Positions 19,802 to 29,017 are shown, counted from the first letter of the stretch. The stretch: DNA of 64,000 nt from Phycisphaeraceae bacterium D3-23 (GCA_039555135.1 CP114179.1:744001-808000); one strand, 5' to 3'. The notes: generated by a model from the letters alone, not told the origin. A program made the numbers and translations.

Positions 19802-20611
19802 TTACTTCTTCTTCGCGATCTTGGAGCGCGTCGGCTTCTTCTTCGCGGCTTTTTTCTTCGTGGTCTTCTTCGCGGTTTTCTTCTTGGCGGGCTTCTTTTT
19901 CGCAGGGGCCTTTTTGGCCGTCGGCTTCTTCGTGGCGGCCTTCTTCTTCACAGGGGCCTTCTTGGCCGTCGGCTTCTTCTTAGGCGCGGGTTTGGGCGCA
20001 GGCATCTTCTTACCATCGGCCCAGTGCTGGAGCGCGAGGTGGGCGTCGAGCGCGTCACCGGCCTTGATCTGGCGCAGCAGCCAGGACTCGATCTCCGCCG
20101 GAGTCGCGCCGTCCTCGGCGACGCCCTGCGCGATCAGCAGCGCGGCGAGCTTGTCGTCCACGGGCAGCGCGTGGGCCCCGAAGCAGAGCAGCGCGACCTG
20201 CGCCGCGACGTACGGCGGGATGCCGGGCAGCGTGTCGAGGTACTCGCGCTGCTCGCGTTTGCCCTTGGTCTTGACCGAGTGCATGCGCCAGTCGTGCTCG
20301 CGCTCGAAGACCTCGTGCATCGACTCGCGCAGGCGGATCGCGCGTTCCTCGGCTTGCGGGTAGCGCACGCCGATCATCTCGACGATTTCGAAGTTGAGCG
20401 AGACGCGCAGCTCGTTGAGGTCGACGACCTGCGACATGATCTTGTCGAACGCGCCCTCGGCCTGTTTCGACGTGGCGTTCCAGGTGAGGAAGCCGACGAC
20501 GAGCTGGGTGATCGGCTCGAGCGGCGGCGGCTCTTCGCCTTTCCATGCCGAGCGTGCTTTCTTGAGGAGCGCGTTGAGCGCCTTGATATGTTTGGTGTCC
20601 GTCTTGGCCAA
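19802..20611 (-). CDS. HhH-GPD-like protein with histone-H1-like tail
   Basis: The first 200 of 269 residues resemble the endonuclease III / HhH-GPD helical fold: QLVVGFLTWNATSKQAEGAF, and a helix-hairpin-helix LDTLPGIPPYVAAQVALL (about 125-143) followed by ALPVDDKL, where the family's catalytic Asp sits. The position that holds the catalytic Lys in Nth (LPGVGRKTA) reads LPGIPPYVA here, and there is no C-terminal four-Cys iron-sulfur motif. It may therefore be a non-lyase glycosylase or a DNA-binding derivative. Residues about 201-269 are Lys/Ala/Pro/Thr repeats (KKPTAKKAPVKKKAATKK), like histone H1 tails. It lies 13 bases from rbfA's stop. The function is inferred only. Confidence 0.75.
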   Translation of the reverse strand: MAKTDTKHIKALNALLKKARSAWKGEEPPPLEPITQLVVGFLTWNATSKQAEGAFDKIMSQVVDLNELRVSLNFEIVEMIGVRYPQAEERAIRLRESMHEVFEREHDWRMHSVKTKGKREQREYLDTLPGIPPYVAAQVALLCFGAHALPVDDKLAALLIAQGVAEDGATPAEIESWLLRQIKAGDALDAHLALQHWADGKKMPAPKPAPKKKPTAKKAPVKKKAATKKPTAKKAPAKKKPAKKKTAKKTTKKKAAKKKPTRSKIAKKK

Positions 20612-20624
20612 CGGGGGTGTCCTG

Positions 20625-21041
20625 TTACGGGTGGTCGGGAGCGGGGTCGGTATTCGTTTCGTCGGCGTCGGTCACATCGGCGGCGGGGCCTTCTTCGCCG
20701 GTGCGTGCCATCGCTTCGCTGATCGCGTCGAAGATCTCGTCGGAGGTTTTGAGGGATTCGTCGAGGCGGAAGTCGAGGTGCGGGACGATGCGGAATGCGA
20801 CGAGTTTTTTGAGCTCGCCGTGGATGTGCCGGTTCGCGGCGCGGAGCCCGGCGAGGGTGCGTTTCTCGTACTGCTCGGGCAAGACGGAGATCAAGACCTT
20901 CGCGGTCTTCATGTCGGGGCTGACGTCGACCTTGGTGATCGACACCATCCCGCGGATGCGCGGGTCGGAGATCTTGCGCTGCAGCACCTGGGCCAGGGCC
21001 TTGCGCATCGTGGACTCGACTTGTTCAACGCGGTGGGTCAT
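20625..21041 (-). CDS. rbfA: Ribosome-binding factor A
   Basis: RbfA binds the immature 30S subunit and helps 16S rRNA 5'-end maturation, notably in the cold. The KH-like core is visible: HRVEQVESTMRKALAQVLQR, ISDPRIRGMVSITKVDVSPD, AKVLISVLPEQ, ANRHIHGELKKLVAFRIVPHLDFRLDES. The 138 residues include an acidic C-terminal tail. It follows infB, as in the common nusA-infB-rbfA order. The 92-base gap to infB holds an imperfect inverted sequence (from ATCAGCGGTCAGC to GTGATCACTGAT) of unknown meaning. Confidence 0.96.
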   Translation of the reverse strand: MTHRVEQVESTMRKALAQVLQRKISDPRIRGMVSITKVDVSPDMKTAKVLISVLPEQYEKRTLAGLRAANRHIHGELKKLVAFRIVPHLDFRLDESLKTSDEIFDAISEAMARTGEEGPAADVTDADETNTDPAPDHP

Positions 21042-21133
21042 GAGAGGAGCAATCAGCGGTCAGCTTTCAGCAACCAGCCAGAGCGATCATGTGCCTTGTT
21101 ATGGCTGACTGGTGATCACTGATGGCACAACGC

Positions 21134-23932
21134 TTAGTCCAGTGTCCGTTTCACTTCGGTGACCTTGTAGCAGATCAGTTCGTCGCCCTGCTTGATGTCC
21201 TCGAAGCCCGAGATCCGGATGCCGCACTCGGTGCCGGCCCGGACTTCCTTGGCCTCGTCCTTGACGCGGCGGAGGGTGTCGAGTTCGCGGTTCTCGGTGA
21301 CGACGACGCCGTCGCGCACGAGGCGCATCTTGTTGCCCTTGACGATCGAGCCGTCGGTGACCAGGCAGCCGGCGATGTTGCCGACCTTGCCGATCTTGAA
21401 GACCTCTTTGACTTCGGCGCGGCCGATCTCGTCTTCGCTGGTCTCGGGGGCGAGCATGCCTTCGAGCGACTGCTTAACCTGGTCGATCAGGTCGTAGATC
21501 ACGCGGTACATGCGGACGTCAACATGGCGCTGCTCGGCGATATCGCGGACGGCGGGCGTGATGCTGACATGGAAACCGAGGATGACGGCGTCCGACGCGT
21601 CGGCCAGGAGGACATCGCTCTCGGTGATGCCGCCCACCGCGCCATGGATGACGCGGACGGCGACCTCGTCGTTGCCCAGCTCGCCCAGCGACTTGCGTAG
21701 CGTCTCGACCGACCCCTGCACGTCGGTCTTGACGACGACGTTGAGGTTCTGGACCTTGCCGGCCTGGATGGTCGCGGAGAAGTTGTCGAGCGTGACCTTC
21801 GTGCGGGCGGCGAGGGCCTGCTGGCGTTCGTCGTCGCGGAAGTGCTTGGCGACGTCCTCGGCTTTTTTGAGGGTCTTGGTGATGTAGAATTTGTCGCCCG
21901 AGTCGGGCAGGTCGTCGATGCCGGACAGCTCGATCGGCGTCGCGGGGCCGGCCTGCTCGATGGACTTGTCGCGGTCGTTGGTGATGTCGCGGACGCGGCC
22001 AAACGCGCGGCCGATGGAGATGAAGTCGCCCACTTTGACCTGGCCGTCCTGGACCATGATGCGTGCGACCGAGCCGCGGCCGGTCTGCATCTCGGCCTCG
22101 ATGACGGTGCCCCGGCCCGGCCCGCCGTAGTCCGCGGTAAGTTCGAGGACTTCGGCCTGGAGGTCGAGGGTTTCGAGCAGGTCGGTGATGCCTTCTCCGG
22201 TCTCGGCCGAGGTCTTGATGACTTCGGTCTCGCCGCCCCAGGCGGTGGGGTTGAGCCCGTGCTCGGCGAGCTGGCCGTAGATCTCCTGGAGCTTGTTATC
22301 GTTGAAGCCCGGGAGGTCGCACTTGTTGACAGCGACGACGACGGGGACGCCGGCGGCCTGGGCGTGGCTGATCGACTCGACGGTCTGGGGCATGACGCCG
22401 TCGTCGGCGGCGACGATGAGCACGACGATGTCGGTCATCTGCGCCCCGCGGGCACGCATCGAGGTAAACGCGGCGTGGCCCGGCGTGTCTTGGAACACGA
22501 CAGTTTTTTCCTGGTCGTCCGAGCCTTGGATCGTGACGCGGTACGCGCCCACGTGCTGGGTGATGCCGCCGTCTTCGTGGTCGGCGACGTCGGCCTTGCG
22601 GATACGGTCGAGCAACGACGTCTTACCGTGGTCGACGTGGCCCAGAATCGTAACGATCGGCGGGCGGGGCTGGACATCGACGGCGACGCGGTCGGTGAAC
22701 TCCTGCTCGACCTTCTGCGCGGCGGTTTCGTGTTCTTTAACTTCAAGCTCGATGTCGTAATCGAGACAGATCTCCATCGCGAGCTCGGTTTCGATCGTCG
22801 AGTTGACGTTGGCCATGATCCCCTTCTTGAAGAGGAACTTGACGACGTCGGCGGACTTGATGCCGGTGGCGGAGGAGAGCGCCTTGATGTTGATGGGTTC
22901 TTCGACCTCGACCTTCCCGCCGGTGACGAGCGCGGACTGCGCGGCCTGGCCGATGTGTCCGGTCCGGCTGAAGTTCTGGCGTCGCTTCTTGACGTAGCCG
23001 GAGGCACCACGGAGCCGAGCGTCCATCTCGTCGATGTCGGCCTTGGACATCTGCTGCGGGCCGGTGAGTAGCTGGTCGTTGCCGCGCGAGCGTCGGTTGG
23101 AGAGCGAGCGTCGGCTGCGGCCGGACTTGCCGGCGGGCTGGGCCTGCTCGGGGCCGCGTTTGACGCCGCCGCCGCGTGCGGGGCCGCGCGAGCGTGTGAC
23201 GCCGTCGATCTCGCCGGAGGGCAGTCCGCCGCCCGAGCCCGAATCGCCGCCGCGGGGCGGGCGGGGGCTGCGTGAGCGCGGGGGCGCGACGGGGTCGGGC
23301 TTCTCGATCCGGATCACCTTGGGGCCGCGCATGGTCGCCTTCTTGGGCGTCGCGAGCTGCTCGCCGGCGGGCTTGATGACGTCGGGCCGGTCGGGCACGT
23401 TGACCGTCCCGACGGGCTGGGTCGGGCCGGCGACTTCTTCTTCCGCCGTGGGCGCGTCGGCGGCGACATCCGCCTCAGGCGCGGCTTCAATCACCGCGTC
23501 GGCGACGACCTCCGCCTCGGCCACAACGGGCTCGGCGGGTGTCGGGGCCTTCTTCTTCGCGGCCTTGGTCTTCTTTTTCTTCTTGGGTGCGGCCGGCGCT
23601 TCTTCGATGAGCGTCGCCGTATCGCCGCCAGCTTCCTCGGCGTCGTCTTTCTTTCCGGCGGCTTTCTTCTTCGCGGCGGGCTTCTTCTTGGCGGCCTTCT
23701 TGCGGACCTTCTTCACATCCACCTTCTGCGCCTGCTCCACCGCCGTGTCGTGGCTGTGGTCTTCCTCGGGCGCAGCGAACCACTGGCGGATCGTCGCCGC
23801 CAGGCCGAGCTTCACCACCGACATGTGGTTGGTGATGTCGGGCACGCCCTCGGCGTCGCACTTCTCGACGATCACCTTGCTCTTGACGCCAAGCTCCTTG
23901 GCGAGATTGTGGATGCGTAGCGTTTTGGCCAA
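21134..23932 (-). CDS. infB: Translation initiation factor IF-2
   Basis: IF-2 is the GTPase that positions initiator tRNA on the ribosome. An IF2-N domain opens the protein ([19 protein letters not shown]), followed by about 250 low-complexity residues rich in Lys/Ala and Arg/Gly/Ser, then a second IF2-N-like region ([19 protein letters not shown]), the G domain ([33 protein letters not shown]) and the C-terminal domains. The initiation codon appears to be TTG. The in-frame TTG at 23938 is only 1 base from the AAGGAG at 23940-23945, whereas the TTG at 23932 has ideal 7-base spacing and gives MAKTLRIHN, so I chose 23932. It is the middle gene of nusA-infB-rbfA. Confidence 0.96.
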   Translation of the reverse strand: MAKTLRIHNLAKELGVKSKVIVEKCDAEGVPDITNHMSVVKLGLAATIRQWFAAPEEDHSHDTAVEQAQKVDVKKVRKKAAKKKPAAKKKAAGKKDDAEEAGGDTATLIEEAPAAPKKKKKTKAAKKKAPTPAEPVVAEAEVVADAVIEAAPEADVAADAPTAEEEVAGPTQPVGTVNVPDRPDVIKPAGEQLATPKKATMRGPKVIRIEKPDPVAPPRSRSPRPPRGGDSGSGGGLPSGEIDGVTRSRGPARGGGVKRGPEQAQPAGKSGRSRRSLSNRRSRGNDQLLTGPQQMSKADIDEMDARLRGASGYVKKRRQNFSRTGHIGQAAQSALVTGGKVEVEEPINIKALSSATGIKSADVVKFLFKKGIMANVNSTIETELAMEICLDYDIELEVKEHETAAQKVEQEFTDRVAVDVQPRPPIVTILGHVDHGKTSLLDRIRKADVADHEDGGITQHVGAYRVTIQGSDDQEKTVVFQDTPGHAAFTSMRARGAQMTDIVVLIVAADDGVMPQTVESISHAQAAGVPVVVAVNKCDLPGFNDNKLQEIYGQLAEHGLNPTAWGGETEVIKTSAETGEGITDLLETLDLQAEVLELTADYGGPGRGTVIEAEMQTGRGSVARIMVQDGQVKVGDFISIGRAFGRVRDITNDRDKSIEQAGPATPIELSGIDDLPDSGDKFYITKTLKKAEDVAKHFRDDERQQALAARTKVTLDNFSATIQAGKVQNLNVVVKTDVQGSVETLRKSLGELGNDEVAVRVIHGAVGGITESDVLLADASDAVILGFHVSITPAVRDIAEQRHVDVRMYRVIYDLIDQVKQSLEGMLAPETSEDEIGRAEVKEVFKIGKVGNIAGCLVTDGSIVKGNKMRLVRDGVVVTENRELDTLRRVKDEAKEVRAGTECGIRISGFEDIKQGDELICYKVTEVKRTLD

Positions 23933-24016
23933 AACCAAACTCCTTGGGGCTCAGGGCCCGCCGCTGACTGGCCCGGGGCACATGCCCGAGCGCTCACGAA
24001 TCATGTACCGTCTTTA

Positions 24017-25600
24017 TCAGGACGGCTTATTGTCTTGCGGGTCGCCTACGACGCCCGCGTCCGAGTCGGTGTGTTCCGCGACAAACTCGCTGCCGTCCTC
24101 ATCATCCGACGCCTCGGCCTGCTCGCCGATGTCCGCCGACACGGGGCCGCCCGCCTCGGCCTCGGCCACCTGCTCTGCAGGGACCAAATCTTCGCCTGGT
24201 TCGCCGTAGGCGCGGTGCTCTTCTCCAGCTTCGCCCGACGCGTCGTCGCCTTCGGGTGCTTCGCCGTCGCCCGAGGCATCGTCGCCCTCGTCGGCCGACT
24301 TGCCGCCGCCCAGCAGGTCGTCGAGCGCCCCGCCGCCGGCACCTTCGCCCGCGGCACCGCCCAAAAGGTCGTCGATACCCTGCGCCGCGAGTTCCATCTG
24401 CTCACGCTTGCGTTTCTCTTGCTCGGCCTTCTCCTTGGCCTGTTCCTCGGCCACGACCTTGGCCTTCGCCGAGACGACTTCGAGCATCTGGTCGAGCTGC
24501 TCCTCTTCGAGTTCCATCGTTTCCATCAGGAACTCGCGGCCGACCTCTTCGACGTCGAACAGGCTGATGACACCCAGAGCCGCCAGCTTGTCAGTCATCT
24601 CGTCGGTCACCGTGTCGATCTCGCGGAGCGTGGTCTCCATGATGTCCATCGACTTGGTGTATTCCTGGGGCGTGAGGATGTCGACATCCCACATCGTCAG
24701 CCGCGCGGCCAGCCGCACGTTCTGCCCGCGCTTGCCGATCGCCAGCGAGAGCTGGTCTTCATCGACGACGACCGTCGCCCGCCCCAGCTCGAAGCACAGC
24801 GAGATCTCGACGACCTCCGCCGGCTTGAGCGCGTTCTGGATCAGGATCTGGCTCGACTCGTTCCATCGCACAATGTCGATCTTCTCGCCGCCCATCTCGT
24901 CGACGATGTTCTTGATCCGCGAGCCACGCACACCGACGCAAGCGCCGACCGCATCGACCTTCGAGTCGATCGACTGCACCGCAATCTTCGTGCGGTGGCC
25001 GGCCTCGCGGGCCATGGCCTTGATCTCGATGATGCGCTCGGCGACCTCGGGGACTTCCACCTCGAACAAGCGACGGATCAGCTCCGGCGACGCCCGGCTC
25101 AGGACGATCTTCACCTGGTTGCCCGCGTCGCGGACGTCAAGGATCAGGCAGCGGACACGTTCGCCGGGCTGGTGCTGCTCGCCGGGGATCTGTTCGCTAC
25201 GGGGCATGAATCCTTCTGCGCGGCCGATCTGTACGACCAGCGAGCCGCCCTCGTAGCGCTGCGCGATGCCGGTCGTGAGCTCACCCACGCGGTCGATGTA
25301 TTCGTCGTAGATCGCGTTGCGCTCGTCTTCACGGAAGCGCTGGATCATCACCTGCTTCGCGGTCTGCGCGGGGATGCGGCCGAGGTCTTCGAGCTCGATG
25401 GGCTCTTCGCCCCGCCAGAGCCCGATCTTCCCGGTGAACCGGTCGATCTCGCAGGTAAACTCTTCGGTATCGACCGCGTTGTAGTGCTTGCGCGCGGCGG
25501 ACTCCATCGCCTGCTCGAGGTCGACGATCAGGACTTCTTTCTCGACATTGCGGTCGCGGGAGATCGCGTCGAGCAGGCGTAGCATTTCGGTGCCGTTCAT
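24017..25600 (-). CDS. nusA: Transcription termination/antitermination factor NusA
   Basis: NusA binds RNA polymerase and modulates pausing, termination and antitermination. Present in order: the N-terminal RNAP-binding domain (MNGTEMLRLLDAISRDRNVEKEVL), an S1 domain (YEGGSLVVQIGRAEGFMPRSEQ), KH1 (GACVGVRGSRIKNIVDEMGGEKIDIVRW) and KH2 (LSLAIGKRGQNVRLAARL). The C-terminus (about residues 395-527) is a long acidic, Gly/Asp/Glu-rich tail rather than the proteobacterial repeats. AGGAAT precedes the ATG. The usual upstream partner rimP is absent; instead a structured RNA with its own terminator ends 85 bases before the start codon. Confidence 0.97.
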   Translation of the reverse strand: MNGTEMLRLLDAISRDRNVEKEVLIVDLEQAMESAARKHYNAVDTEEFTCEIDRFTGKIGLWRGEEPIELEDLGRIPAQTAKQVMIQRFREDERNAIYDEYIDRVGELTTGIAQRYEGGSLVVQIGRAEGFMPRSEQIPGEQHQPGERVRCLILDVRDAGNQVKIVLSRASPELIRRLFEVEVPEVAERIIEIKAMAREAGHRTKIAVQSIDSKVDAVGACVGVRGSRIKNIVDEMGGEKIDIVRWNESSQILIQNALKPAEVVEISLCFELGRATVVVDEDQLSLAIGKRGQNVRLAARLTMWDVDILTPQEYTKSMDIMETTLREIDTVTDEMTDKLAALGVISLFDVEEVGREFLMETMELEEEQLDQMLEVVSAKAKVVAEEQAKEKAEQEKRKREQMELAAQGIDDLLGGAAGEGAGGGALDDLLGGGKSADEGDDASGDGEAPEGDDASGEAGEEHRAYGEPGEDLVPAEQVAEAEAGGPVSADIGEQAEASDDEDGSEFVAEHTDSDAGVVGDPQDNKPS

Positions 25601-25684
25601 AATGATTCCTGGGTAGTAGCCGGTTGGGCCTGTTATTTAGTTGCCGGGTTGTCGTGCGTGCGTCGTACGCCGCGGGTGTCCAAC

Positions 25685-25710
25685 AAAAAACCACGAGTCA
25701 AAACTCGTGG
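25685..25710 (-). terminator. Terminator of the nusA-upstream RNA
   Basis: The 8-bp perfect stem pairs 25691-25698 with 25703-25710, with a four-base loop. Six A on the plus strand (25685-25690) give a U6 tract on the minus strand. It lies 85 bases before the nusA ATG, so it would end transcripts from the promoter at 26012-26041 unless they are antiterminated. Confidence 0.9.
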
Positions 25711-26006
25711 CTTGAAGCATGGCGGCCGGCACTAGCCGACGGGCCCGGGCGATGACGCCGGGGCTACCAAACGGGATGCGGTCAGCACCTAGCCCAACGG
25801 CTGCACCTCCAAAGTGGGGGTAGCCGATCCGGCGAACGCAAGCCCCATCGTTGGGTCTTGGGCTCGTCGCGTGGGCGATGACAGGGAAGCGCGAAGATGG
25901 TGGGTGACCACCATCACAGCTCGCGGGCCTGCCGGTCTAGGGTGTGCTGCACATGCATACCATCTGCCTCAAGCAGTTCCACCGCGCCCGATGCGCGGTT
26001 TTGGAC
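25685..26006 (-). ncRNA. Candidate structured non-coding RNA upstream of nusA
   Basis: A unit of about 320 nt on the minus strand has a strong promoter (26012-26041) and a perfect terminator (25685-25710) but no plausible reading frame. Self-complementarity is extensive. A 5' hairpin pairs 25993-25999 with 25981-25987. A closing helix pairs 25965-25974 with 25710-25719 over 10 bp. An inner helix pairs 25924-25940 with 25732-25747 (one bulge, one mismatch). An isolated hairpin has an 8-bp stem (25896-25903 with 25908-25915) and a UCAC tetraloop. UCAUCGCCC occurs twice. I found no RNase P, tmRNA, SRP or known riboswitch hallmark; 6S RNA is a remote alternative. It could be a free RNA or an attenuated nusA leader. 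Confidence 0.55.
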
Positions 26007-26011
26007 CGTTT

Positions 26012-26041
26012 ACTGTAGGCCATATCACTGCGAATTGTCAA
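26012..26041 (-). promoter_or_regulatory. Promoter of the nusA-upstream RNA
   Basis: On the minus strand a perfect TTGACA (26036-26041), an 18-base spacer and TACAGT (26012-26017) predict a start near 26006, immediately before the first hairpin of the RNA. Confidence 0.75.
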
Positions 26042-26145
26042 ACTGGGGGTGGGGGTCAACCGACGGGACTAAAAACCCCAGCGTGTTTGGATCGCCTCCA
26101 TAAATGTTGCATGAGCGAGTCCGCGAGAAGCCGCCCCAGCCGGGC

Positions 26146-26174
26146 TTGCCCCCCGAACGGGTTTCGCGCATAAT
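26146..26174 (+). promoter_or_regulatory. Candidate rpsT promoter
   Basis: TTGCCC (26146-26151), a 17-base spacer and CATAAT (26169-26174) give a predicted start near 26181 and a 100-base leader before rpsT. It points away from the RNA promoter at 26012-26041. Confidence 0.5.
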
Positions 26175-26279
26175 ACGTGGCTCGCCGTCGCCCGAACACG
26201 GTCGGCTGGCTGTGCCACTCCCCGGCTTGAAACGTCCGCCAAGACCCGAAACCGAAACCGACCCCCGGAACCGACCCCC

Positions 26280-26552
26280 ATGGCTCATTCCCTGAGTGCC
26301 AAGAAGCGTGCCCGCCAGAACGTCAAGCGCCGTGCCCTGAACCGGTGGCGCAACACGACCTACCGCTCGCAGATCAAGGACTTCCGCGAGCTGATCCTCC
26401 ACGGCACGGTCGAGGAAGCCGAGCAGAAGCTGCACGGGCTCTACAAGACCCTGGACCAGACGGCCAGCACCCCCGCGATGCACAAGAACACCGCGGCCCG
26501 CTACAAGAGCCGACTCGCCGCCCAGCTCAACGCCAAAAAGCAGGCCGGCTAA
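26280..26552 (+). CDS. rpsT: 30S ribosomal protein S20
   Basis: S20 is a small basic protein bound near the foot of the 30S subunit. The 90 residues begin with the family signature MAHSLSAKKRARQNVKRRALN and continue with the three-helix bundle (NTTYRSQIKDFRELI, AEQKLHGLYKTLDQ, KNTAARYKSRLAAQL). The length is normal. It is monocistronic: a promoter candidate lies upstream at 26146 and a stem-loop terminator follows at 26603. Confidence 0.95.
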   Translation: MAHSLSAKKRARQNVKRRALNRWRNTTYRSQIKDFRELILHGTVEEAEQKLHGLYKTLDQTASTPAMHKNTAARYKSRLAAQLNAKKQAG

Positions 26553-26602
26553 ACCGAGCCTCGGCCGGCCCACAGCCGAGCCCCCCACGATTTCAACGAC
26601 AG

Positions 26603-26627
26603 CCCCGCCCCACCGGCGGGGTTGTTT
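26603..26627 (+). terminator. rpsT terminator
   Basis: CCCCGCC (26603-26609) and GGCGGGG (26615-26621) form a perfect 7-bp stem with a five-base loop, followed by TTGTTT. Confidence 0.8.
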
Positions 26628-26717
26628 CATGTCCGGCCCGCACCCGGTCGCTTCGATCGCGCTGTCCAGCCGGTGGCCCATGGATACCGGACCCCAGCAA
26701 ACCTGTCCAAGAGCCCA

Positions 26718-26796
26718 ACGAGCCGCGGCCGTGAGGGAGCGGGGCTAACACCATGCGGCTTGTCAATAGCCCCGCTCCCTGACGGCCGCGGCTCGT
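26718..26796 (+). repeat. Palindromic repeat, family A copy 2
   Basis: Arms 26718-26746 and 26768-26796 are reverse complements over 29 bp with one mismatch. The core GAGCCGCGGCCGTGAGGGAG matches the copy inside trmL (2907-2988) except for one base. Here it lies between genes. Confidence 0.9.
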
Positions 26797-26996
26797 CAAG
26801 ACAATGCACCTGCTTTGCCCGCCGGCTGTGTCTGAATCGTTCACACCGCGTTTGGGAGATAACCCTGTGTTTTTCGCCCCCCAGCCGGTATTCTAGAATT
26901 TTCTGGCCCCTCACGCGGCCGACTCTCGCATCTCTATGTGGAGCCCGAACCCTGCGGGCGAAACCCTCGAAACCACAACGCACTTTGGAGACCGCC

Positions 26997-28961
26997 ATGA
27001 CCACCCGCCACCTCATCAACGCTCTCTGGGCCGCCGCGGCCGCCGTCCCGTTCACCCTCGCCGGCCAGGCGCTCGCCCAGCCCGACGCCGACGTCGGCGG
27101 CAACGAAGGCCCCGAGTTCCAGCAGCTCCGCGTCGGCGGCATCGTCCCGGCCGACCTGACCGCCAACGACTACACCACGCCCGACGGCCAGCACTGGGAC
27201 ATCTACCTCGTCGAGCTGACCGCCGGCGAGAACTACCAGTTCGCCGTCCAGGCCGAGTCCTTCAGCGCGTCGGTCGGGGTCTACACCGAAGACGGCAATC
27301 CGATCCAGGACTGTCTCTACGAGGCCGACGAAAACAGCTTCACCATCCAGGTCGAAACGACCGGGACGTACAGCGTCGTCGTCGGGTCCAACGAAGGCCC
27401 CGCGACCGGCATGTACATGATCGCCAGCCAGTCAGGTGTCACCGCCCCCACCCAACGCCCCGGCCAGGGCGGCGAACAAGGCAACGACAACGGCCGCGGC
27501 AACGCGGGCAACGGCCAGATCCAAGAGATCAACGTCCCACGCGATGCCCAACAAATCAACGCCAACCTCAGCAACGAAGACATCGTCACCGACGAAGGCA
27601 AGTTCTTCTCCTTCCTCTCGATGGACCTCCAGCAGGGTCAGACCTTCCACTTCATGATCGAGTCTGACGGCTTCCCCGTCATGCTCAACATGCAGGACAA
27701 CGACGGCAACTTCGTCCAGATCAACGGCGTCGGGCTCGACGGCCGCTACTTCAACGTGACCGCGCCTGCCGACGGCAACTACTCCCTGCTCATCGTCGGG
27801 CTCGAGCCCGGCCAGGGCGGCGACTACACCGTCACCGCCTGGCAGGGCGAACCCGTCTTCGCACCCGAGGCCGGTAGCGACGGCCCGCGCCCCGGCAACG
27901 GCTCGCGCACCGTCATCGACGACCAGCTCGACAATCGCGACGCCGAGCTCGAAGACGGCAGCTACTTCGGCTACCACTACGTCGAGCTCACCGCGGGCGT
28001 CACCTACACTATCGACGTCTCCGCCCAGGGCTTCGACACCCAGGCCTACCTCTTCGACCCCGAGAACAACCAGCTCGCGCTCAACGACAACGGCCCGCAG
28101 ATGGGCACCAACTCACGCATCGTCTATACCCCCGAAACCACCGGCGAATACTCCGTGGGCGTCAGCTCCGTCGCCGCGGGACGCACCGGCGGCTACCGCG
28201 TCGTCGTCACCTCGGGCGATCCGATGGCGCAGGACCTCGAAGACGATGTCACGGAAGACATCGTTGAAGACGTCGTCGAGGATGCCGACGGACCCGCCGT
28301 GCTGCTCAACGTCACCGGCGAAGCCAGCGCCGAGCAGAGCATGGTCAGCGCCGACTTCCACCTTGAGGCGGGACAGACCGTCGTCATCGAGACCTACGGG
28401 CTCTCCGACGGCTGCGACACGACCTTGCACCTGTACGGCTCGACCAACCCCGAGCGTGCGACGCCCGACGACCCGCTGCTCGCCGAGAACGACGACGACG
28501 CCGGGCTGCTGAGCTCGCGCATCGTCTTCACCGCCGAGCAGGCGGGCGACTACTACGTCGTCGCCGGCGTCTACGAGGGCGGGGCCGGCGAGTTCTCGCT
28601 GATCGTCCGCGAGGCGCTGCCCGCCCGTGACGAGATTGTCGCGGAAGGCGTCGAGATCGCGAAGGACGACCTCGTGCTGCTGGGCGACTTCGAGTTCGAG
28701 GCCGGCCCCCAGTACATCGTCATCGAGACGCTCGACCTGTCCAACGACTGCGACACCGTCATCGAGCTGCGTAAGACCGTCGACCCCGAACGCGCCAGCG
28801 AAGACGACCCGATCATCGCGACCAACGACGACTTCTTCAGCAACATGCTCCTCTCACGCATCTACTTCCAGTGCGAAGAGCCCGGGCTCTACTACGTCGT
28901 CGTCCGCAACATCGGCAAAGACGCTGGCACGTGTACCTTCCGCATCCGCTTCGAGCAGTAG
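26997..28961 (+). CDS. Secreted protein with five PPC-type repeats
   Basis: The ATG at 26997 has GGAG 6 bases upstream and starts a signal peptide (MTTRHLINALWAAAAAVP to AGQALAQ), giving 654 residues. The mature part consists of about five beta-sandwich units of 95-110 residues typical of the bacterial pre-peptidase C-terminal (PPC) domain, each with a pattern like YVELTAGVTYTIDVSAQGFD then a closing TTGEYSVGVSS. Units 4 and 5 are closest to each other (CDTTLHLYGSTNPERA versus CDTVIELRKTVDPERA). An acidic linker (DLEDDVTEDIVEDVVEDADG) precedes unit 4. PPC domains usually accompany proteases; none is attached here, so an adhesive or cell-surface role is a guess. Confidence 0.88.
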   Translation: MTTRHLINALWAAAAAVPFTLAGQALAQPDADVGGNEGPEFQQLRVGGIVPADLTANDYTTPDGQHWDIYLVELTAGENYQFAVQAESFSASVGVYTEDGNPIQDCLYEADENSFTIQVETTGTYSVVVGSNEGPATGMYMIASQSGVTAPTQRPGQGGEQGNDNGRGNAGNGQIQEINVPRDAQQINANLSNEDIVTDEGKFFSFLSMDLQQGQTFHFMIESDGFPVMLNMQDNDGNFVQINGVGLDGRYFNVTAPADGNYSLLIVGLEPGQGGDYTVTAWQGEPVFAPEAGSDGPRPGNGSRTVIDDQLDNRDAELEDGSYFGYHYVELTAGVTYTIDVSAQGFDTQAYLFDPENNQLALNDNGPQMGTNSRIVYTPETTGEYSVGVSSVAAGRTGGYRVVVTSGDPMAQDLEDDVTEDIVEDVVEDADGPAVLLNVTGEASAEQSMVSADFHLEAGQTVVIETYGLSDGCDTTLHLYGSTNPERATPDDPLLAENDDDAGLLSSRIVFTAEQAGDYYVVAGVYEGGAGEFSLIVREALPARDEIVAEGVEIAKDDLVLLGDFEFEAGPQYIVIETLDLSNDCDTVIELRKTVDPERASEDDPIIATNDDFFSNMLLSRIYFQCEEPGLYYVVVRNIGKDAGTCTFRIRFEQ

Positions 28962-29017
28962 CCGCCCGCGGCACCCCGCAGGGGGAGAGCGGGGACCCCC
29001 GCAGGCAGCTTCCAAGG

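Larger units (their letters stand above)
26553..26996 (+). other. Gene-free stretch between rpsT and the PPC-repeat gene
   Basis: This interval holds the rpsT terminator (26603-26627), the second copy of palindrome family A (26718-26796) and the upstream region of the next gene. An AT-richer patch near 26875-26905 could contain that gene's promoter (TAGAAT at about 26893), but no convincing -35 accompanies it. No other gene is seen. Confidence 0.6.

Noticed and set aside
25685-26006. RNase P RNA, tmRNA, SRP RNA or a cobalamin riboswitch as identity of the nusA-upstream RNA
   Set aside because: The hallmark sequences (GAGGAAAGTCC, a tmRNA tag frame and CCA end, the GGAA-capped SRP loop, the cobalamin box) were looked for on both strands and not found.
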